In this document: positions 21,301-36,300 of the stretch, in pieces
Position numbering within the stretch: the first letter of the stretch is position 1
How the letters are laid out: every line of letters begins with the position of its first letter
DNA from: Chroicocephalus ridibundus
Taxonomy: Eukaryota; Chordata; Aves; Charadriiformes; Laridae
DNA length: 64,000 nucleotides
Direction: 5' to 3'
Assembly (NCBI RefSeq): GCF_963924245.1
Contig: NC_086287.1
Location: 27,881,950-27,945,949, forward strand
The notes under the pieces: model-generated
Databases searched by the model: none
What the model was told of the DNA's origin: nothing
Seen by the model: only the letters and a program-made list of their open reading frames with translations
Translations under genes and position numbers: made by a program

Positions 21301-24300
21301 TACTGTTCAGTCTGTTTTGATATTTTCCAGTTACTTTTTGAGTTATTATAATCCTGAGAATACATTGTTCAGTTTAATAAAACTATTCTATTTTTCCATG
21401 TAGTGAGCCTAGGAAGACTCACTGTGCTGTTATGTGTGCCTACCTCGTTCTTGGTGAAGGGGGAAGGCAGTTTTTTCATTTTGGTTGGTCTGGGTGTAAG
21501 CAATGCTCTCTATGTAGCTTCACAAGCTAAAGAACTTTAATGAGATGTTAGAATAAACTGCACTAAATGGGTAACTGTGACTTTGGTTATATTGACAACT
21601 TACTTAGCAACCTCATATATGGAGACTGACAGTATTTGTTGGTAGTGGCTGAACCTAGCTGGAAGTACTTTGAGCTGGGCAGGGGGGCTGCAGAGTTCGT
21701 AGCTGATCAGAGGACCAGGGACTACTCTGAAATGCCTATCTTGAATTAATATCTCACAACTGCCTCTATTTAAATTTTTATTATAGATAAATCACATTGT
21801 GCACAATGGAGGATTATACAAAAGGCCTTTCAATGAAGATTTTGAAGAAACACCGATGCTGGTTGCTGTGCTGACCTACGTAGGCTATGGTGTTCTCACT
21901 CTCTTTGGATATCTGCGAGATTTCATGCGGCAGTGGAAGATTGAGAAGTGTCAAAATGCAACAGAAAGAGAAGAACAAAAGGTAACCACTGGGAAATGAT
22001 TGTCAGTGGGAAATGATGTGGCTGAGGCTATAGCTTGAGCATTTCTATGGGGATCGGTGCTGTTCAAGGTTTTCTGCTGTTTTCCTTGTCTTCTGAATGC
22101 CCCAAATATTATGCTAGTACTCCTGTGTCGTTAAACAAAATAATATTTCTTTTAGCTGTTTGTTGTTTTTTTTTTTCTGTTTTGGTGGAGCAGTTCCCTC
22201 ATCTGGTTCACTGCAAAGCTGCATCAACAGTTATATCAACATGCTAAGAGATGCCCCAGCTGCAGAAACAAGGGTTTGTGGGAGAGAGACTGCATATGCC
22301 AGCATCAGCAGCTAAAGAAATACTTATCAAATGATCTGGTGTGAGTTTGACGGCAGTGGGAGGCTTTCTGATGCTGCTCTGGTGGCTGTGTTTTGACTTG
22401 GAAGCTATTAATTCTCTTTAGCTGTGCGGTTCCAAATAAAAGCTTGTGGATGAGAACCAGAGCACAAGCTGGATGACTTTAAATTCATCTGGAGTCCAGA
22501 ACACTAGCAGGTTAGCTGGTGAGTAATCTGAGGTACTGAATCCTGACTCACTGATAGCAATTAAAAAGAATTAATTCATAATAAAACCTATTCACAAAAG
22601 CTTCTGTTACCAGGTGAAAAGTTTTGCCTGCTTCAGCAATTGGTCTGGAATAGGTAATCCTAATTTTGAGTAGCTCTGAAATATTTTTAGAGGACTTTAT
22701 TCCCCACAGAAATTAATTACTGTTAAGAAAGCTACTGTTTAAACTTGCAGCTCACAAGCTATTTCCTGCTAACTCTTAGCGTGAGCCCTCTTAGCATAGC
22801 GTGAATACCAGTGAGCTTTGCTCCAAAGGTGGAGTAAGTTGGCTTACTCTGGCTCCCCAAAGCAGGTGAGGAAAATAGAACCCCGGTCAGCAAATCTGGC
22901 TTATAAAATGTTAAGGGAATTTGTTTTTCAGTTGCTGTTTTCTGGTTCTCTGTGCAGCCACGCAAGCAGTTGGCTGGCAGAAAATAGGAGGGGCAGGAAG
23001 GACATCTCGCTAATGCAAACAAATAATGAAGAGTGGGAGAGAGGAATAAAAAAAAGGAATGCTTCTTTGGAGGCTTTTTTTGGAGGGAACACTGGGGTAA
23101 AGTGTGTGTCATTTTACAGTAGATTAGCTAAAATGCAGTGAACTAACCAATACCTAAAATTACTTCACAGTAGCTTCTTTGTGTGAGTGTTGTGAGGTAG
23201 AATTAAACTGATTCATAGTAAGGCACTTAATTCCAAAGCAGAAACATCCTCATAGGAGTTTAATGAGGAATAGGTATTTTCATATTAGTTAAAAGTACAG
23301 GAGTTTAAATTTACAGTATTTCCAAAACTGACTTCTGGAATCTGGAAATAAAAATCTTGGATCCCTTTTAACAGTTACAATATCCCAGCAAGGATTGCTG
23401 GCTAAATCTCAATTTGAAATTTGATGTGTTCATTTGTGTCATTTGAGCTACTCTGGTTTATGTCACCTGAGAACGTGACACCCTTGTATTTCAGAAGTTG
23501 ATATAGAAGAGAACAGTTGCAGAAATCTACCAGGTCATTAGAATTAAGGTTTAAATGTTGGTCTGTACTCAATGGTACTTGAGGATTATAAAGAGGTAAC
23601 TGAAGTGTTGGTGCAGTTACTCTATACTATGTAGTTGTTATTTCTGTTGCGCAGGTTTTATGAAACGCTTGTTCTGTTACCAGTATGTAAGGTGCAAAAC
23701 TGCTTACAGTAGTCCTTTTCTGTGAGAGCAGCCATGACTCTTACATGAGAATGTACAAAAGGAAGACCTCGGGCAGTGAGTCTTAATTCGGGAATACATT
23801 ATTGATACTAGGCTCTCTGTAAAGATTGCCACAGCAGATGTTGAAGCACAGAGTTTGCTAGCTGATTATCTTAGTTCTAAAAAATTTAACCTTTAGGGTT
23901 TTTTTATAAATTAACTTAACGTTGCATCTTACCCTGAAAGACCTTTGCTTAACAATTATACCTGCTGGACAGATGACTTGAAACCCTTTGAGTCTGTGTG
24001 TTGGTCGTGGCTTGCAGGGAAGAGGTGTGTGTTTTCTGGTTTTGTTTTGTACGTGTCTGTGGATGGAGCTAGTAAGAAGTGCCAGTGAATATTGCGTAAG
24101 AATGAAAAATAGGAAATCCTGTTTAAAAATACGTTGGTGTTGAAGAAATCTCAGCCTAGCGTACTTCCCCAAATCATGTTTCTAGTGCTTAGGTTCGAAT
24201 AGCTGTTTCCGATACCAGGCAAAAAAGGCATCACGTGAGGTCTAGAACATACAGTACTTACCCTCACACTCTGCTGCTTTAAGCTTTGTTTGCCTGCAAA

Positions 24301-27300
24301 TGAATTGATGAGAGCATGTCACAGCGTATCTAGTCTGGGAGCCAGGTTTTATTTTGGTGTGCAGGGGGGGACGGTGGTGCTCAATGGTTTGTTTTGAAAC
24401 AGTTTCTCAGGATTTTCAAATATATTAATCTCTCAAGCTGCTGGCTGACAGCCCCATCATCTTTTGTTAAGGGAATGCAGATATTAGTGCGCAGAAAAGG
24501 CTTGAAACTCATGCTTTTTTCTTTAATTAATACATGCAAATCACAGGATATGGGGTTACCCTGGGGTAGTCTCTGGCAGACTTGTGACCTCTGTGTTGAA
24601 AGTAACGTTTATATTACTTAAATTCTGAAGAGGCAGCTTGATGATTCTGATTTTCTTAAGTATCAAGCAAAAGGGTTAGCTTTAGCTTTTTGAAATAGTT
24701 CATAATTGCTTAGATGAAAAGCTGGAAGAAAGGCAGTGGGGGGGGGGTAGCTGTGTAGCTGAACATGGTGTGATGACCTGCTCTGTGAGCAAAACAAAAT
24801 TATGGAGTGTGAGGAAGTATTTCATAAAGGGCTGAATGAAATTGACCTGAAAGTTGTGGAATTGAAGCATGTGGATTTTCTGTGGTGTGTTTCTGAAGGT
24901 GATCACAGTTAAAAGCATAACATAAACTCGGGTCCAAAATGTAGTATTAAAAATAAACACCAAAAAAGCCACCTTTCAGGGGTTTTTTTTTGTATTTTGG
25001 AGGGCAATTTATTGACAAATCCTTCCTTAAATTGTTGCTTAGTATTGTAATCTTAGTCTGTGCATCAGAACTAGAATCCAAAAGTGACCAAACTAATATA
25101 AATAGCAGGCTTTCCCACAAGTCTATATTGGGACTGTCTCTGAGGGTGGGGAAATTCCTTGGAATTTATTAGAGCCTTGCATTGAAATTAATGATTCCAG
25201 GAAAACCTAATGCTCACAGTTGGAACACAAAAGGGTGAAAAGGGACAGGCTTTGCTAGTACTGATTTCCAGGAAATAGGCTGATGGGTTTTGGCTTTGTT
25301 TAAAATATATCCAAATGGGCTTTTCCTGGAAACCAGTCTTGTGTAGCACATCCTCTCTGAAGCGTTATCGGTCTGTTTTAGGCAAGTGGCAAGATTAACA
25401 ATTCTTGATTACTCTGTAATCAATTTATGCATACCCAATTTAATGTAATGTCCGCTTATATAATGCATTTAGATCTGCAAAATGCTTGTAGGATTTTATA
25501 GGCAGGATGAAAATCACTTCTTCCTTTCTTCTGGTCTGATTTGCCTGTTGATTACCTTGTACATTTTGTGGATGGGAGCAACTGTGCAAATGGGTACGAT
25601 AACTCTCTAACATACCTCTTCATGCTCAATACCTTGCCCAGTTAGAACACTTTTCTAGCATCTGGGGTTTTCAAACACTTGTTCACAGGAATCCAGCTGT
25701 AGGAGTATCTCAGGGGCAGTAAACTGGAGTCTTTTGCTCAATGTTGTCTTAGCATCTGTATTAGCTTATCAGCTTGATGGTATAAAGGCTACCCACAGTT
25801 ATTGCTCCACTTTTTCTTGACTCACATAGCAGTGAGATGGAACTTGTCTTTCTGCTTCCTTTTAGAAGCCTGAAATTTGCTGCAATTGTCTACTTGATTT
25901 CCATTCAGAGTCAGTTTTGTATTATCAGGGAATGCGTTATGTGAATTGCAGATAAGCCCAGCTGGTGCTTATGGGACCATTTGTTAGCTTAGGTGCAATG
26001 CTGTGAAAACTTGGCTCTAAAAGCAGCATAATCGCTGCATTTGCATGTCACCGTGCCCCAAGCTAATGGTTACAAAGCTCTCGTTATGACCTTCACTTGT
26101 TGTAGTATTAATTTACAGTATGATGAAATCTTGGATTCCCAAATCACCTATGCTAAGGTGCTGCACCCCAAGGGAGAATTTTATTCTTCCTTTGTTTCAG
26201 TCTTCCTTGAAATGGCTATGTCTTCCAGGCTTCTGGGAGACCACTAGTACCTAGCTTTCTTCGTCAGGCATCGCCTTACTAATAGGGGATGTGTTCTAGG
26301 CTTAAATTGACAGAAATGAAGCTGGTCACGATTTCTTAGCTCCATGTTGATATGAATTCAAATGAAGGAATATGCTGCTTTTGCTCTCTCCTTTGTATAA
26401 CCTTTGCGGCTGTTTGACTGTGCTTATGCTGAAGATTGCTCAAAGAATCAGTTCGCTCCTAGAATATTTTTCCTCCAAAAGAAGCTGTTACATCTCGGGC
26501 TGGTATTCTTAGGGTCTGTTACGGCTAGAAAGAGTGTTGGATCTGAAATGGGATGAGAACTTGATGAAAAAATAACAATAAGGTCTGAAGGCCATTTAAA
26601 GGTGACAGTGATTGCTTTCAGCAGTAGGACACTTGCAGCGCAGCACTGTGGCTGCGTGTGTCAAAAACTTGAAATAGTAAGGATTGATAGATTTCGTCCC
26701 CCTTCCCTCCCCAAATGTTGTTTTTTTTCTCTTGGTTCAAAAATTGAAAAATATAATTTCCATGGGGAATTCAAGTGGTCTTTTTGGTGTACTGTCTTTT
26801 CCACTCTCCATTTGAAATGTTACACTGTAGAAAGATCGGTGTGGGTGTGCGTGTAGGAGGCCACACCAAACAAACAAAAAACCAACCCCTAAACCAACAA
26901 GACAAACCATCTGGTCCTGTATGCTGGCTCCAAAAGAGGACTATCAAACTCCAAAAGTCAGTACCAGTTTCTAAAGGTACCATATCCCTACCATTTCTCT
27001 TTTTTGTGTTCTCAAGATGCATGGGTAATTAGAACCTCTTGGTGGGGTTAGGATTACTGAGGAAATAGACAATCCACTTTTGATTTATATCAGTTACGCT
27101 TCCTGCCTGTCCCGTTTCAAGGAAGCTTCTCATAAGAGCTAGCTGAGGGTGGTTTATTGCTGGGGGGGATGGACAACAAAGAGCCTGGCATTAAGCTGAT
27201 GCCTCTCTTAGAAGCCTTTGCTATAATCTTACAGCTTGGTACCCCCGAAATCTAAGACTAGCGTTCTGTGTTAGACCTTAATTCCATTACCCATAATTTG

Positions 27301-30300
27301 TTCCTTGAATTCTTGTTGACTTTTAAGACAGCTTTTTTCCTTATCATAATTCATTAGGTTCAGAGAACTTCTCTACTTCACAGTTAAATCACTTTAAACT
27401 TAGTTATACTGTTGACTTGTAATATCATGCTTGTGTTATAACTCTTGGTGGTGTCAATGTGTTGTGGGTGATTGTCTTTATCTCACTAGCTCAGCTTGTT
27501 ACTCCTCCTGCTTTGTCAGCTTGGGCTTCAAAATAAAACATGCTTTATCTGATCAGTTATCCGAGGTGAGACTGGACTGTATCAGCCCAGGCATACCTGC
27601 TTGAGTTGGTGTAATGACTCATTTCCAGCCTCCGCTCCTAGCCAAGAACCTTGGCTAAAGTTTCAGTTGTTTCCTGGGTCACAGTGTGCTTGAATGACTA
27701 CTGCCGAGCTGAATTCTCATGCAAAGATGGTTAAGAGGAGTTGAAAACGCTTAAAAGGATCTTAGTAGATTATAATTAGACATAACAAGTGCAAGCCCCT
27801 CAAGTATTGATCTTCTAATGTGCCTGAATTTCTTTTTGATCTTCCCACTTCCCTACCCCTCTACAAATGATGTAGCAAAGGGATTCAGATACTTGTAGAT
27901 AATTACTTCGAATTTGTTTCATGAATCGGGATCTTCTCAGTATATTGCTACAAGTACTCTCATGCACATCACCACTTTGTAGCTGTGTAACTTTTCATAC
28001 ATGGAGGAAGCTCTTGAATGTATTTGTCAATACGAAGATGCTTTTCTCCATTGTAAAAGCAGACAGTTTGTTAGCGATTCAGCCTGGAAACCCATTTTCT
28101 GCCAGGAGCAACATGAGACACTGAAGTCGGGGAAGGACAGAGCTGAATGCTACTTCAGAAAACTAATGATTTTCTAGAGGATTACAGCTTTGTATTAGCT
28201 GACCCACTACCCCTGTTAACCTCTCTTGACAAAGGGCCTTCAGAAAAGACCTAGCACGTATGAAATAATGCAGAACTATACTTAAATAGAGGAACATGTA
28301 AGAAATAATTGCCCTTCCATGCATCTTAGCTCATAGAAATCTTGTTTCTGCTGAGAAAGGACATACTTGTGATTCTCTGGAGGAGTGATCACTGGCTAAA
28401 TTTGGGTTGTTTTTCCGTAGTTCAAATGATGAAAATTAATATCTTTGTGACTTTTTGTCATGTCATTATGCACAGGCAAATCAGAAGAGGGATTAGTTGC
28501 AACTATGTCTGCTTAGAAGTTGGCACTTTTGGGCTCCATCTTGCCTGTGCAGCTTCCCGTAGGAGGATGCAAATGGGTGGACCTAGGTGGTTCCTTTACT
28601 CCAAACTGAAAGGACAAAGTTGTTAAATCATTAAAATAGGAAGGTAAAGAAAAAAGTACTCTTCCTGCAGTTGAACATTATAAGTAAAAGCTTGTCAGTG
28701 TCCATTTGTTTGAGTTGTCATTAAAAAGCTGGCATAAAAGCTCTCAGTTTTGATTCAGTGGTGCAAATGTCAGGCACTGTAATATTTGGTCAGACAGATA
28801 TTCTGTCTTGCTTATCCTGTCGCCAAAAATAAAATGCCCCTCACCATGTTTGTATTTCTCTTATGAAAAACAGGAAGAAATGCTATGCTAGCTCTTACCT
28901 TTGTCATAAATTCTACTTTTTCCTTTTGTAGGTTGTTAAAAAGGTGCTTTTTTTTTCTCGACAGTAGCAAATGAATTATGCATTTTTATCACTACTGAAT
29001 GTCAAACTTCCTTTTAATTGAATAGTAATAAGGAAATCTCATGACTTTGGAGCAAAAAGTAGGCAAAAAAAAATAATGTTCTTGAGTGCTCAGATGTCCT
29101 TGCTGTCACAGTTAGTTTGACGTTCTTCTGTGTTATCCATTCAAGACAGTCACTTACTTTTCCTGAAAAATGTTGGAAGGGAAGCTAGAATTCAGGAAAT
29201 GCTCATGCAAAGAAATCCTGTGGGACTTAAGTGCTGATAAACTGTGCAGAAGAGAGGTGCCATAATGTAGCTTACTAGCTTGGATTCAGAACAAAAAAAT
29301 TGTGGAAAACTTTAACAGAAACCTCTATAATAATGATAGTGCTGCTATACTAAATGCATTTCTTATGTACAGAATAAAATACGGCAAAGTACCTTAGTGT
29401 TCACATTCTTTGTGTACTCAGTAGAGCAATGCATACTGCTTGGTGCCAGAAAGCAACTGCATGTTCCCTTGCTCTGCTTAACTCTGAAGCTTGAATACAA
29501 ATCTCTTGCAAAGATTATATGCCCATGCATTTCACGAAGGAGGTCACTGTATGTTTCAAGAGAGGTGCTCTCCTCAACTACCCAGCAAGAGCCGGAAGGA
29601 GAGCCAAGGTATTTCAAGTCCCATTGGAGTTCAAACAAGACCTCATTTTGTCATTAGGAGCTCCCAATTCAGATTGTGTTGCTTTCAGCACTCCTGCTCC
29701 TATCGGTTAGAATTCTTTGAGGCTTTCTAACTTGAAGTGTGACCTCATGCCATGATTTGTTTTTTCTGGTTGTGGTTGATGGCTTTTAGATTAAGCTACT
29801 TAAGTTATATACAAATAAGCACCTACTGATGAGGAAATCTTGGGGGCATAGTAGATTTGCAGGTTGAAAAAGTTTGGAAATCGCATCTAGCAGGTCGATT
29901 TTTGTGCTAGCAGATGAATCTCTTCAGTTTTGCTGCTGTCACACCTTCAAATAATTTTGCACTGGCACGGATTTTCATGGTTTAAAAATACTTTGCATGG
30001 AATTGGTTTCAGGGCTTGTTATGAACCAATCTTAACTTTTTCTTGAGTTTTCTTGATTTATTTTTTTTTATTTCTAAATTGCACTGGAATGACAGAAACA
30101 ACTAATTCCTCTTATTCCTAGCTTGCTGTAATACGTGTTTTCCTTTTACTTTGAGTGCTTTTGATGTGTTTCAGGATTTTGTCCCATTGTACCAGGATTT
30201 TGAAAATTTCTACAACAGAAACCTCTACATGCGCATCCGGGACAGCTGGAACCGTCCAATCTGCAGTGTGCCAGGGGCCAAAGTGGACATGATGGAGAGA

Positions 30301-33300
30301 GTTTCCCATGACTATAACTGGACGTTTACGTGAGTCACAATTGAAGAAAAGACTTCCAAAAACTATCTTTAAGTAGAGGGTCTATGAGAGCAAGTTGCAG
30401 GCTGTGAGGTTAAAGGAGCAGTGAATTGTGTTTGTTCTGAGCTTTCCAGTGGCTAGAAGCAATGAATTTTGCTCTTTTGAAACACATCTGGCCAGTGAGG
30501 TCATTATTTGTGTATCATCTTTTGACTACTTACTAAGGCTCTTGACAATGTTAAGATTGCATGGGCATACACCTATAATAAAATTAATACTCTTGTGTGT
30601 GATGACTAGAACCTGGAGTAGATACTTTGGATTGCACTGCTACTTGTGACTTTGTGTTGATTTAGAATCAGTCCTGACACTTGAAGTAAACATCACTGCC
30701 TGAAACTGAATTTAACAAGATTGTTTTGAGTCAGAACTGCAGTAGTCTGTAGAAACAAAATCAGAAATGCAAGGACAAGGATTTTTACAAATTGGAAATG
30801 ACGTATCCCAAGTTTGATGTGAAGAGGTTTGCAGCACAGTACTTGGTGAAACTAGTCATGTGTCTCCTTGGCTTTCAAGGGCAAAATAATTAAAAGCTTT
30901 TTTCAACTGAACTTCTTCCTTAATCTCTGTCATGTATTGTTAGCACAGCAGTGCCAGATGTGTTTCCTTTCTGTGGCTAGAGGATATCCTGCTTGAGGGG
31001 CTGCCGAGTTAATTGATCTAGAGATCTTATTTTGTAATTGAAAAGTTATATGTTTCTGGGATGGAGGGGGGACATGCAAGAGAATAAACAAACAGTTTGA
31101 GAAGCCTCAAGCAGTGTTAGATATGACAGCAAATGTGCATTTTAATGTAAACTGTTGTGGGAACTAGTTGGAGACCACAAGATAGGGAAAGCCTATTTTT
31201 CAGTGATCGTTTCAGTTTGATGAGAGGCAGTACTGAAATAATTCAATGGTTGGTTCTATTGATTTTTAACATTTCAGCGTAAATTCTAGGAAACTGAAAT
31301 GAGCATCTTCTGGTGCAGTTAATATTTTTTTTTTAATTGTGGCTGTCCTAACTTGTGGTGTTTTTAAAACACAGGTACACGGGGAGAGTGATAAAGGACA
31401 TTATTAATATGGGTTCCTACAACTACCTTGGATTTGCACAGAAGGCTGGGACTTGTCAAGAAGCAGCAGCTAAAGTTTTGTCCCAGTATGGAGCTGGGGT
31501 GTGCAGCACTAGGCAGGAGATGGGTAAGTTTGAGCAAGATAGGATGTTCCCCGAATGTATGTTTCAAAGGCTGTAATCTCATTGCAGGTCTCAAACATTA
31601 CCTGTTACAGCTTTTGAACCTTAGACTAATCAATAAAGAAGCTTTTACTTTAGTGAAGACAAATCGACTTGCTGGGTTTAGTTTACATGGCACAGCAGTT
31701 GGCTCACTTATGTTTTCTCATATTATTTTTTTCTTTCAGTGTTCCCTTGGGGGCCTTATATAAAGAGCAGCTTGCTTGGTAGAAATTCTTCTTGTAGAAT
31801 ATAGCAATAGTGAAAGCTTCTCCTCACTCCAAATTTCTCATTTGTTTTATGTGCAGGAAACTTGGACAAACATGAGGAGCTGGAAAAGCTAGTTGCCAGG
31901 TTCCTAGGTGTGGAATCTGCAATGGCATATGGAATGGGGTTTGCAACCAACTCTATGAACATTCCTGCTTTAGTTGGCAAGGTATGGCTTAAGTCACTGG
32001 CAAAAGCTCATCTAACACAGATTCTGGTGGTTGGGTTTTCTAAAAGCTACTCGTTTGGTTTTGGTTTTCGTCAGTGGCAACTCCTGCAGGTATTCTCTAT
32101 GTAAAACTGTAGGTCACAGTACGTGTCTCTAACCTTGGCAAAAATCTTTTGGGGAAATGGCATCCATGGGACCAGTAGCAGTCTCGCCCTCTTTCTAGGA
32201 GAGAGCCTAGGATGTTAAGGCTTGCTTCCTCAGGCTACACAGCAGTGTATGAAATGGCTGATTGACAAGCCGATTGGCTGAAGGTATTTTGATGCTCTTG
32301 AGACACTAAGTGATTGTGTCAGTGAGACACAGATAAGCTGAACTGCATGTTGGTACACGCAGAATTTATTATCTTTGGGTGACAGCTGAAAAATCCTTCC
32401 TTTGAAGGAACGAAATCTTAGTAGAAAAACTATTTGCGAGAAACAAGGGCAAATGTAAAGACTGACGATGTCTACTATATGCCCCATAAAGCAGTACGCA
32501 ATGCAGCCTGAGTGTCCTGCTTCTCAAACTATGTTTATTTTACTTATTGGAAAATGAAAAGGAAGAGCACTCTTTGTTTACATCAGCTGGTGCAAAATAG
32601 ATATTCTCTTAGCTCCTGCTTAGAGTAAAATAGTGTAAGTACTGGAACTGTTTCCTCTTTTTTTGAAAATGATTCACTGTTAGCCTAATTCTACTAGCCT
32701 AATGGAATTCTTTGTCCCTGTGTAGTGAGTTATTTTCCCTTTATTCCGTTTGTGTTTTCCCACTTCCTGAGATCACTTTAAATTCTTCTACTTGTGATAT
32801 CTACGGTGTATAAAATTGCTGCCTTGTTCTTCCCAGCAACTGTTCCTCCTGGTGAATCTGTTCTTGACTAGCTGTACTGTCTTCCTGTGTGTTGTTTTAT
32901 TTGTAACAAAGAAGCAGCACTATCTACATAATGCCTCTCTTCTTTTGATCTGTTAAAGTTTTAAATATCGGACGTCTTCCCTAAGGAAAGATGGTTTTGA
33001 GTCTGATGCCAGAGAGAAGTTCAGTACTTCAAATCCCCTCTTCTTGGAGTCAAATACCTCTGCAGTGCTATGATTTTGAACAACATATGTTACTGATGGT
33101 GTATCTTTTACTTGCATTTTTCTGCTCTTTGTCATCCCACATCTCCCTGATTTTTTTGTCTTCAGCAGAAACGTGATTCACGATTTCTCTGAGACCTTTT
33201 GGATTTGGAACGCACATGGTCAGACATATATAAGTAGACTTCTGTCTGTTCCAAGTCAGTACAAATTGCCCATTACTGCAGAGTTACTCAATCTTCTTTG

Positions 33301-36300
33301 TGTGGATCCCACTGTATATTTTCAATAGCTTGTGAGAATACCCTTGAGACACCTTACTCAGCTCCTTAGTTTTCACATTTGAATTTTAATAGTTTTACAA
33401 CCATTGAGGGAATCTGAACAGTAAATTCCAAGGCATGTCACATACCTGTTTTCATGTACATAACTTGCACATTTACTAAACAAACTCTCTTCATAAATGG
33501 ATACAGCAGTCTGTACTATGTTAATGAGCATATTTAGTTTTTGTGCACTTTAGATAAAGTAGTAAGAAGCTTCTGCCTCGTAACACTAGAAGTGCCCTTA
33601 TACTCAGGTGCTAATACTCCGAATAGAAAATGCTCTCTTCTGAAGAAAAGAGTTCTTGTCAAACAAACCATTTCACAGTTCAGAATGTTCACTAAATGCT
33701 TTTTTTGGCTGCCTGAAGTTGCTTCTCTCTGCACTTTTGATTTCTTCATTGTCTGCAAATAAGGACTCGCATAAATCCTGAATTCTGGCACCACCCAGTA
33801 CACATTGGCTGTGTGTGCACAGCGTGTTTGGCAATGCTTTGACAGAGTCCTTAGTAAAGTTGGGAGATTCCCATGCTTAATTAAACTCTTGGGCTCTCTT
33901 TTTCCTTTTTTTTTTTTTTCTTTTTAACTTCTGTTTGTGTCTCTCTGCACGTTCTTACATTTTCAGGTGCAAAGCTTCTTGGAACACAAATTTTTGGAGG
34001 TTTGGCAAATATAATCAGTAATGGCATATGCATTTGGCCAGAAGGAGTCACTGATATGATTTGAAGCTAATCATTATTTACATCGTATCTGGGCACTTAT
34101 ATTGCAACGTAATTAACTTAAAACACAAACCACTGCAATGAAGTTACTCACGTATATGTAGTACTGGACCACCAGTTCTGGTTTTGTTTTGTGGAATCCT
34201 TAGGCACTTGGTTTATGTTGCTACTGAATCCTCTTTTAATAGCAACAAATATGACTTGACTATCCTGGGATCTGACTCTATCCCGTAATCTGATCAGCAT
34301 TGGTCAGGAAAAGGAGTTCAAAAGCTTCATCAGCGTTACCTAGTTGATCTTTATTTACTATACCTTGTTAAGAGCAACTTCTACTAGTTGGTGTACACTG
34401 AAAGTTGTATTTCAGCACTGCTAAAGCATCACTAAAAACAGGTCTTTCTGTACCCGTCAGTTTTCAGCAGGAGAGACCCGCCGTTGACAGCCAAGTTGTT
34501 GGCTGCCTAGTACGGTCACTGCCAAGCATGCTGAGTCTAGACCACAGAAAATGTGAGATTTGAGGATTACATAGACAGAAGTTGTTAGACCATTTGAGGA
34601 TAAGCTAGACTCTAAAACTTGCCAGTTTTGGACTAAGCGTCATTAATGTAGTTACTGTAGCTAGCTAATAACAGCATTCTGTACTGCTTTTAGTGCAGAG
34701 CTTTTCATCATAGCTCTGGGCTGACAGAGGCTAGATAATGGAGTTATGGTAACACTGCTTGAAGGATCTTTTTTTGGTTGTAAGAAAACAAATTAATTTC
34801 CATGTATAGTTAGTTTGTGAAATGAAGTGCTCAGGACTAAATTACGCCATTTATGTATGCAGCACTTTGTGGTAAAATGTGGCATTCGCTTCAGTTTCCA
34901 TGTCTGCCTTGTAGGATGTGGTGGTAAGTCTAATCTTCACTGGCGTATGTTTTTCTTGATACCAGTAGTGTGATCTCCAGTTAGTGTTAGTCTTCTCCTG
35001 GATAAATGCAACTGAAGTCTTATCATTGTAGTAGCAGCACTCAGTTTTAGATATGATCATCAGTGAATGCTGTACTGTACCAGTGGCTTCTTTGATCCTT
35101 TGCCATCTCTCTAGTGGCAGACAATACTGGATTCTTTTTAAATTAATTTATTTTGTCTAATTGAATGTCCCCTTCTGTTACAGGGGCGTGAAAAGAGGTT
35201 GCTCATTGATTTGTTAAATCATCTTTCCCTACCAAAAGATTGTACTTGTTTTTAGGGAGAAGCTCCTTCAAGACTATTAATATTTTCTTCCTCTTCTTTT
35301 AATCTATCACTTTTCCTACTTCCTACCATTTAAGAAGGATACTAGTACTGGATTATTATGTTCAGGTTTTGACACAGTAGTGTTTCACAGTGATGCCCTC
35401 TGACGTAGTGTACATACTCCTTGTCTGGTGTAGTAGTTCCAAAGAGCAAATGTCAGTTGGAGATTTCCATGCTGTTTATGCCAGAGTCTCTGAGATATGC
35501 AGTGTGAATCCTTCTAACAGCAGTTTGAACATGTGACATTTAGTGCAGTTTCTGGGGAAAAACAGGCCTGAGCTTTTCCAGGGTGTAGAATATTTCGTGG
35601 TACATTGCAATTCTAGTGCAAGACTTCCTTTATAGTGGAGAAAATACTCTTGTCTGTGACACTTCCTTGTGTAGCTGTAGGCAATGCTTTTAACAACTCC
35701 TTCTAGTAACTCTCACTGCGGAGAAGAAATGTTCTTGACTCTTCCCTCCACCATGTTTAATAGAGAAACATAGAATGAGTGTGTGTTTAGTGTCAAATCT
35801 TCAGCATCTTTACATGCTTTCTGGATTTTTAACTGAAAGTCACTTCTAGAGTTGCAGCAGATTTGCACAGTGATTGGGAGTCGGCCAAGGTTATTTAGAA
35901 ATACTGCTCTCGCAAACTAATCCCCCAATATGCATTCCTGTAGTCCACAGTGATAACACTGTGGCTGAATGTTCAGCATATCAGCTATTGACCTGTAATC
36001 ATTGCTGCTCTCAAAACAGATGTTATCCTGTTTTGGTATTTGTCCAAGGGTATATCTTCCCTTTTTTCAAAAAGCAAACAAATTCAATGTAATGTTTAAT
36101 GACTTCTCAAGTTCACTCTGCAGTTTTGTTTTCCACTTCCCGTCTCTTGTATGTTACCTCCATCTACAAAGTACTTAATAGTGTTTCATTAAAGAAAATT
36201 AGTCCCTTTGGTACCACTGAGCACACATGGGTTTAATCAGTGGTTACCTCCTAATGTAAGAAATAGTGCAACTTTGTGATAAGGTCTTTAATCTCGGGCT

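Larger units (their letters stand above)
9342..21786 (+). other. SPTLC2 intron 1 (12.4 kb)
   Basis: The first part is CpG-island sequence with a G13 run at 9702-9714. The rest is T/G-rich intronic DNA with T16 at 13503-13518, other short homopolymers, and a CR1 tail at about 13917-14384. A C8 run lies at 20928-20935. No additional coding exon was recognised. First introns commonly carry enhancers, but no single element can be assigned. Confidence 0.85.
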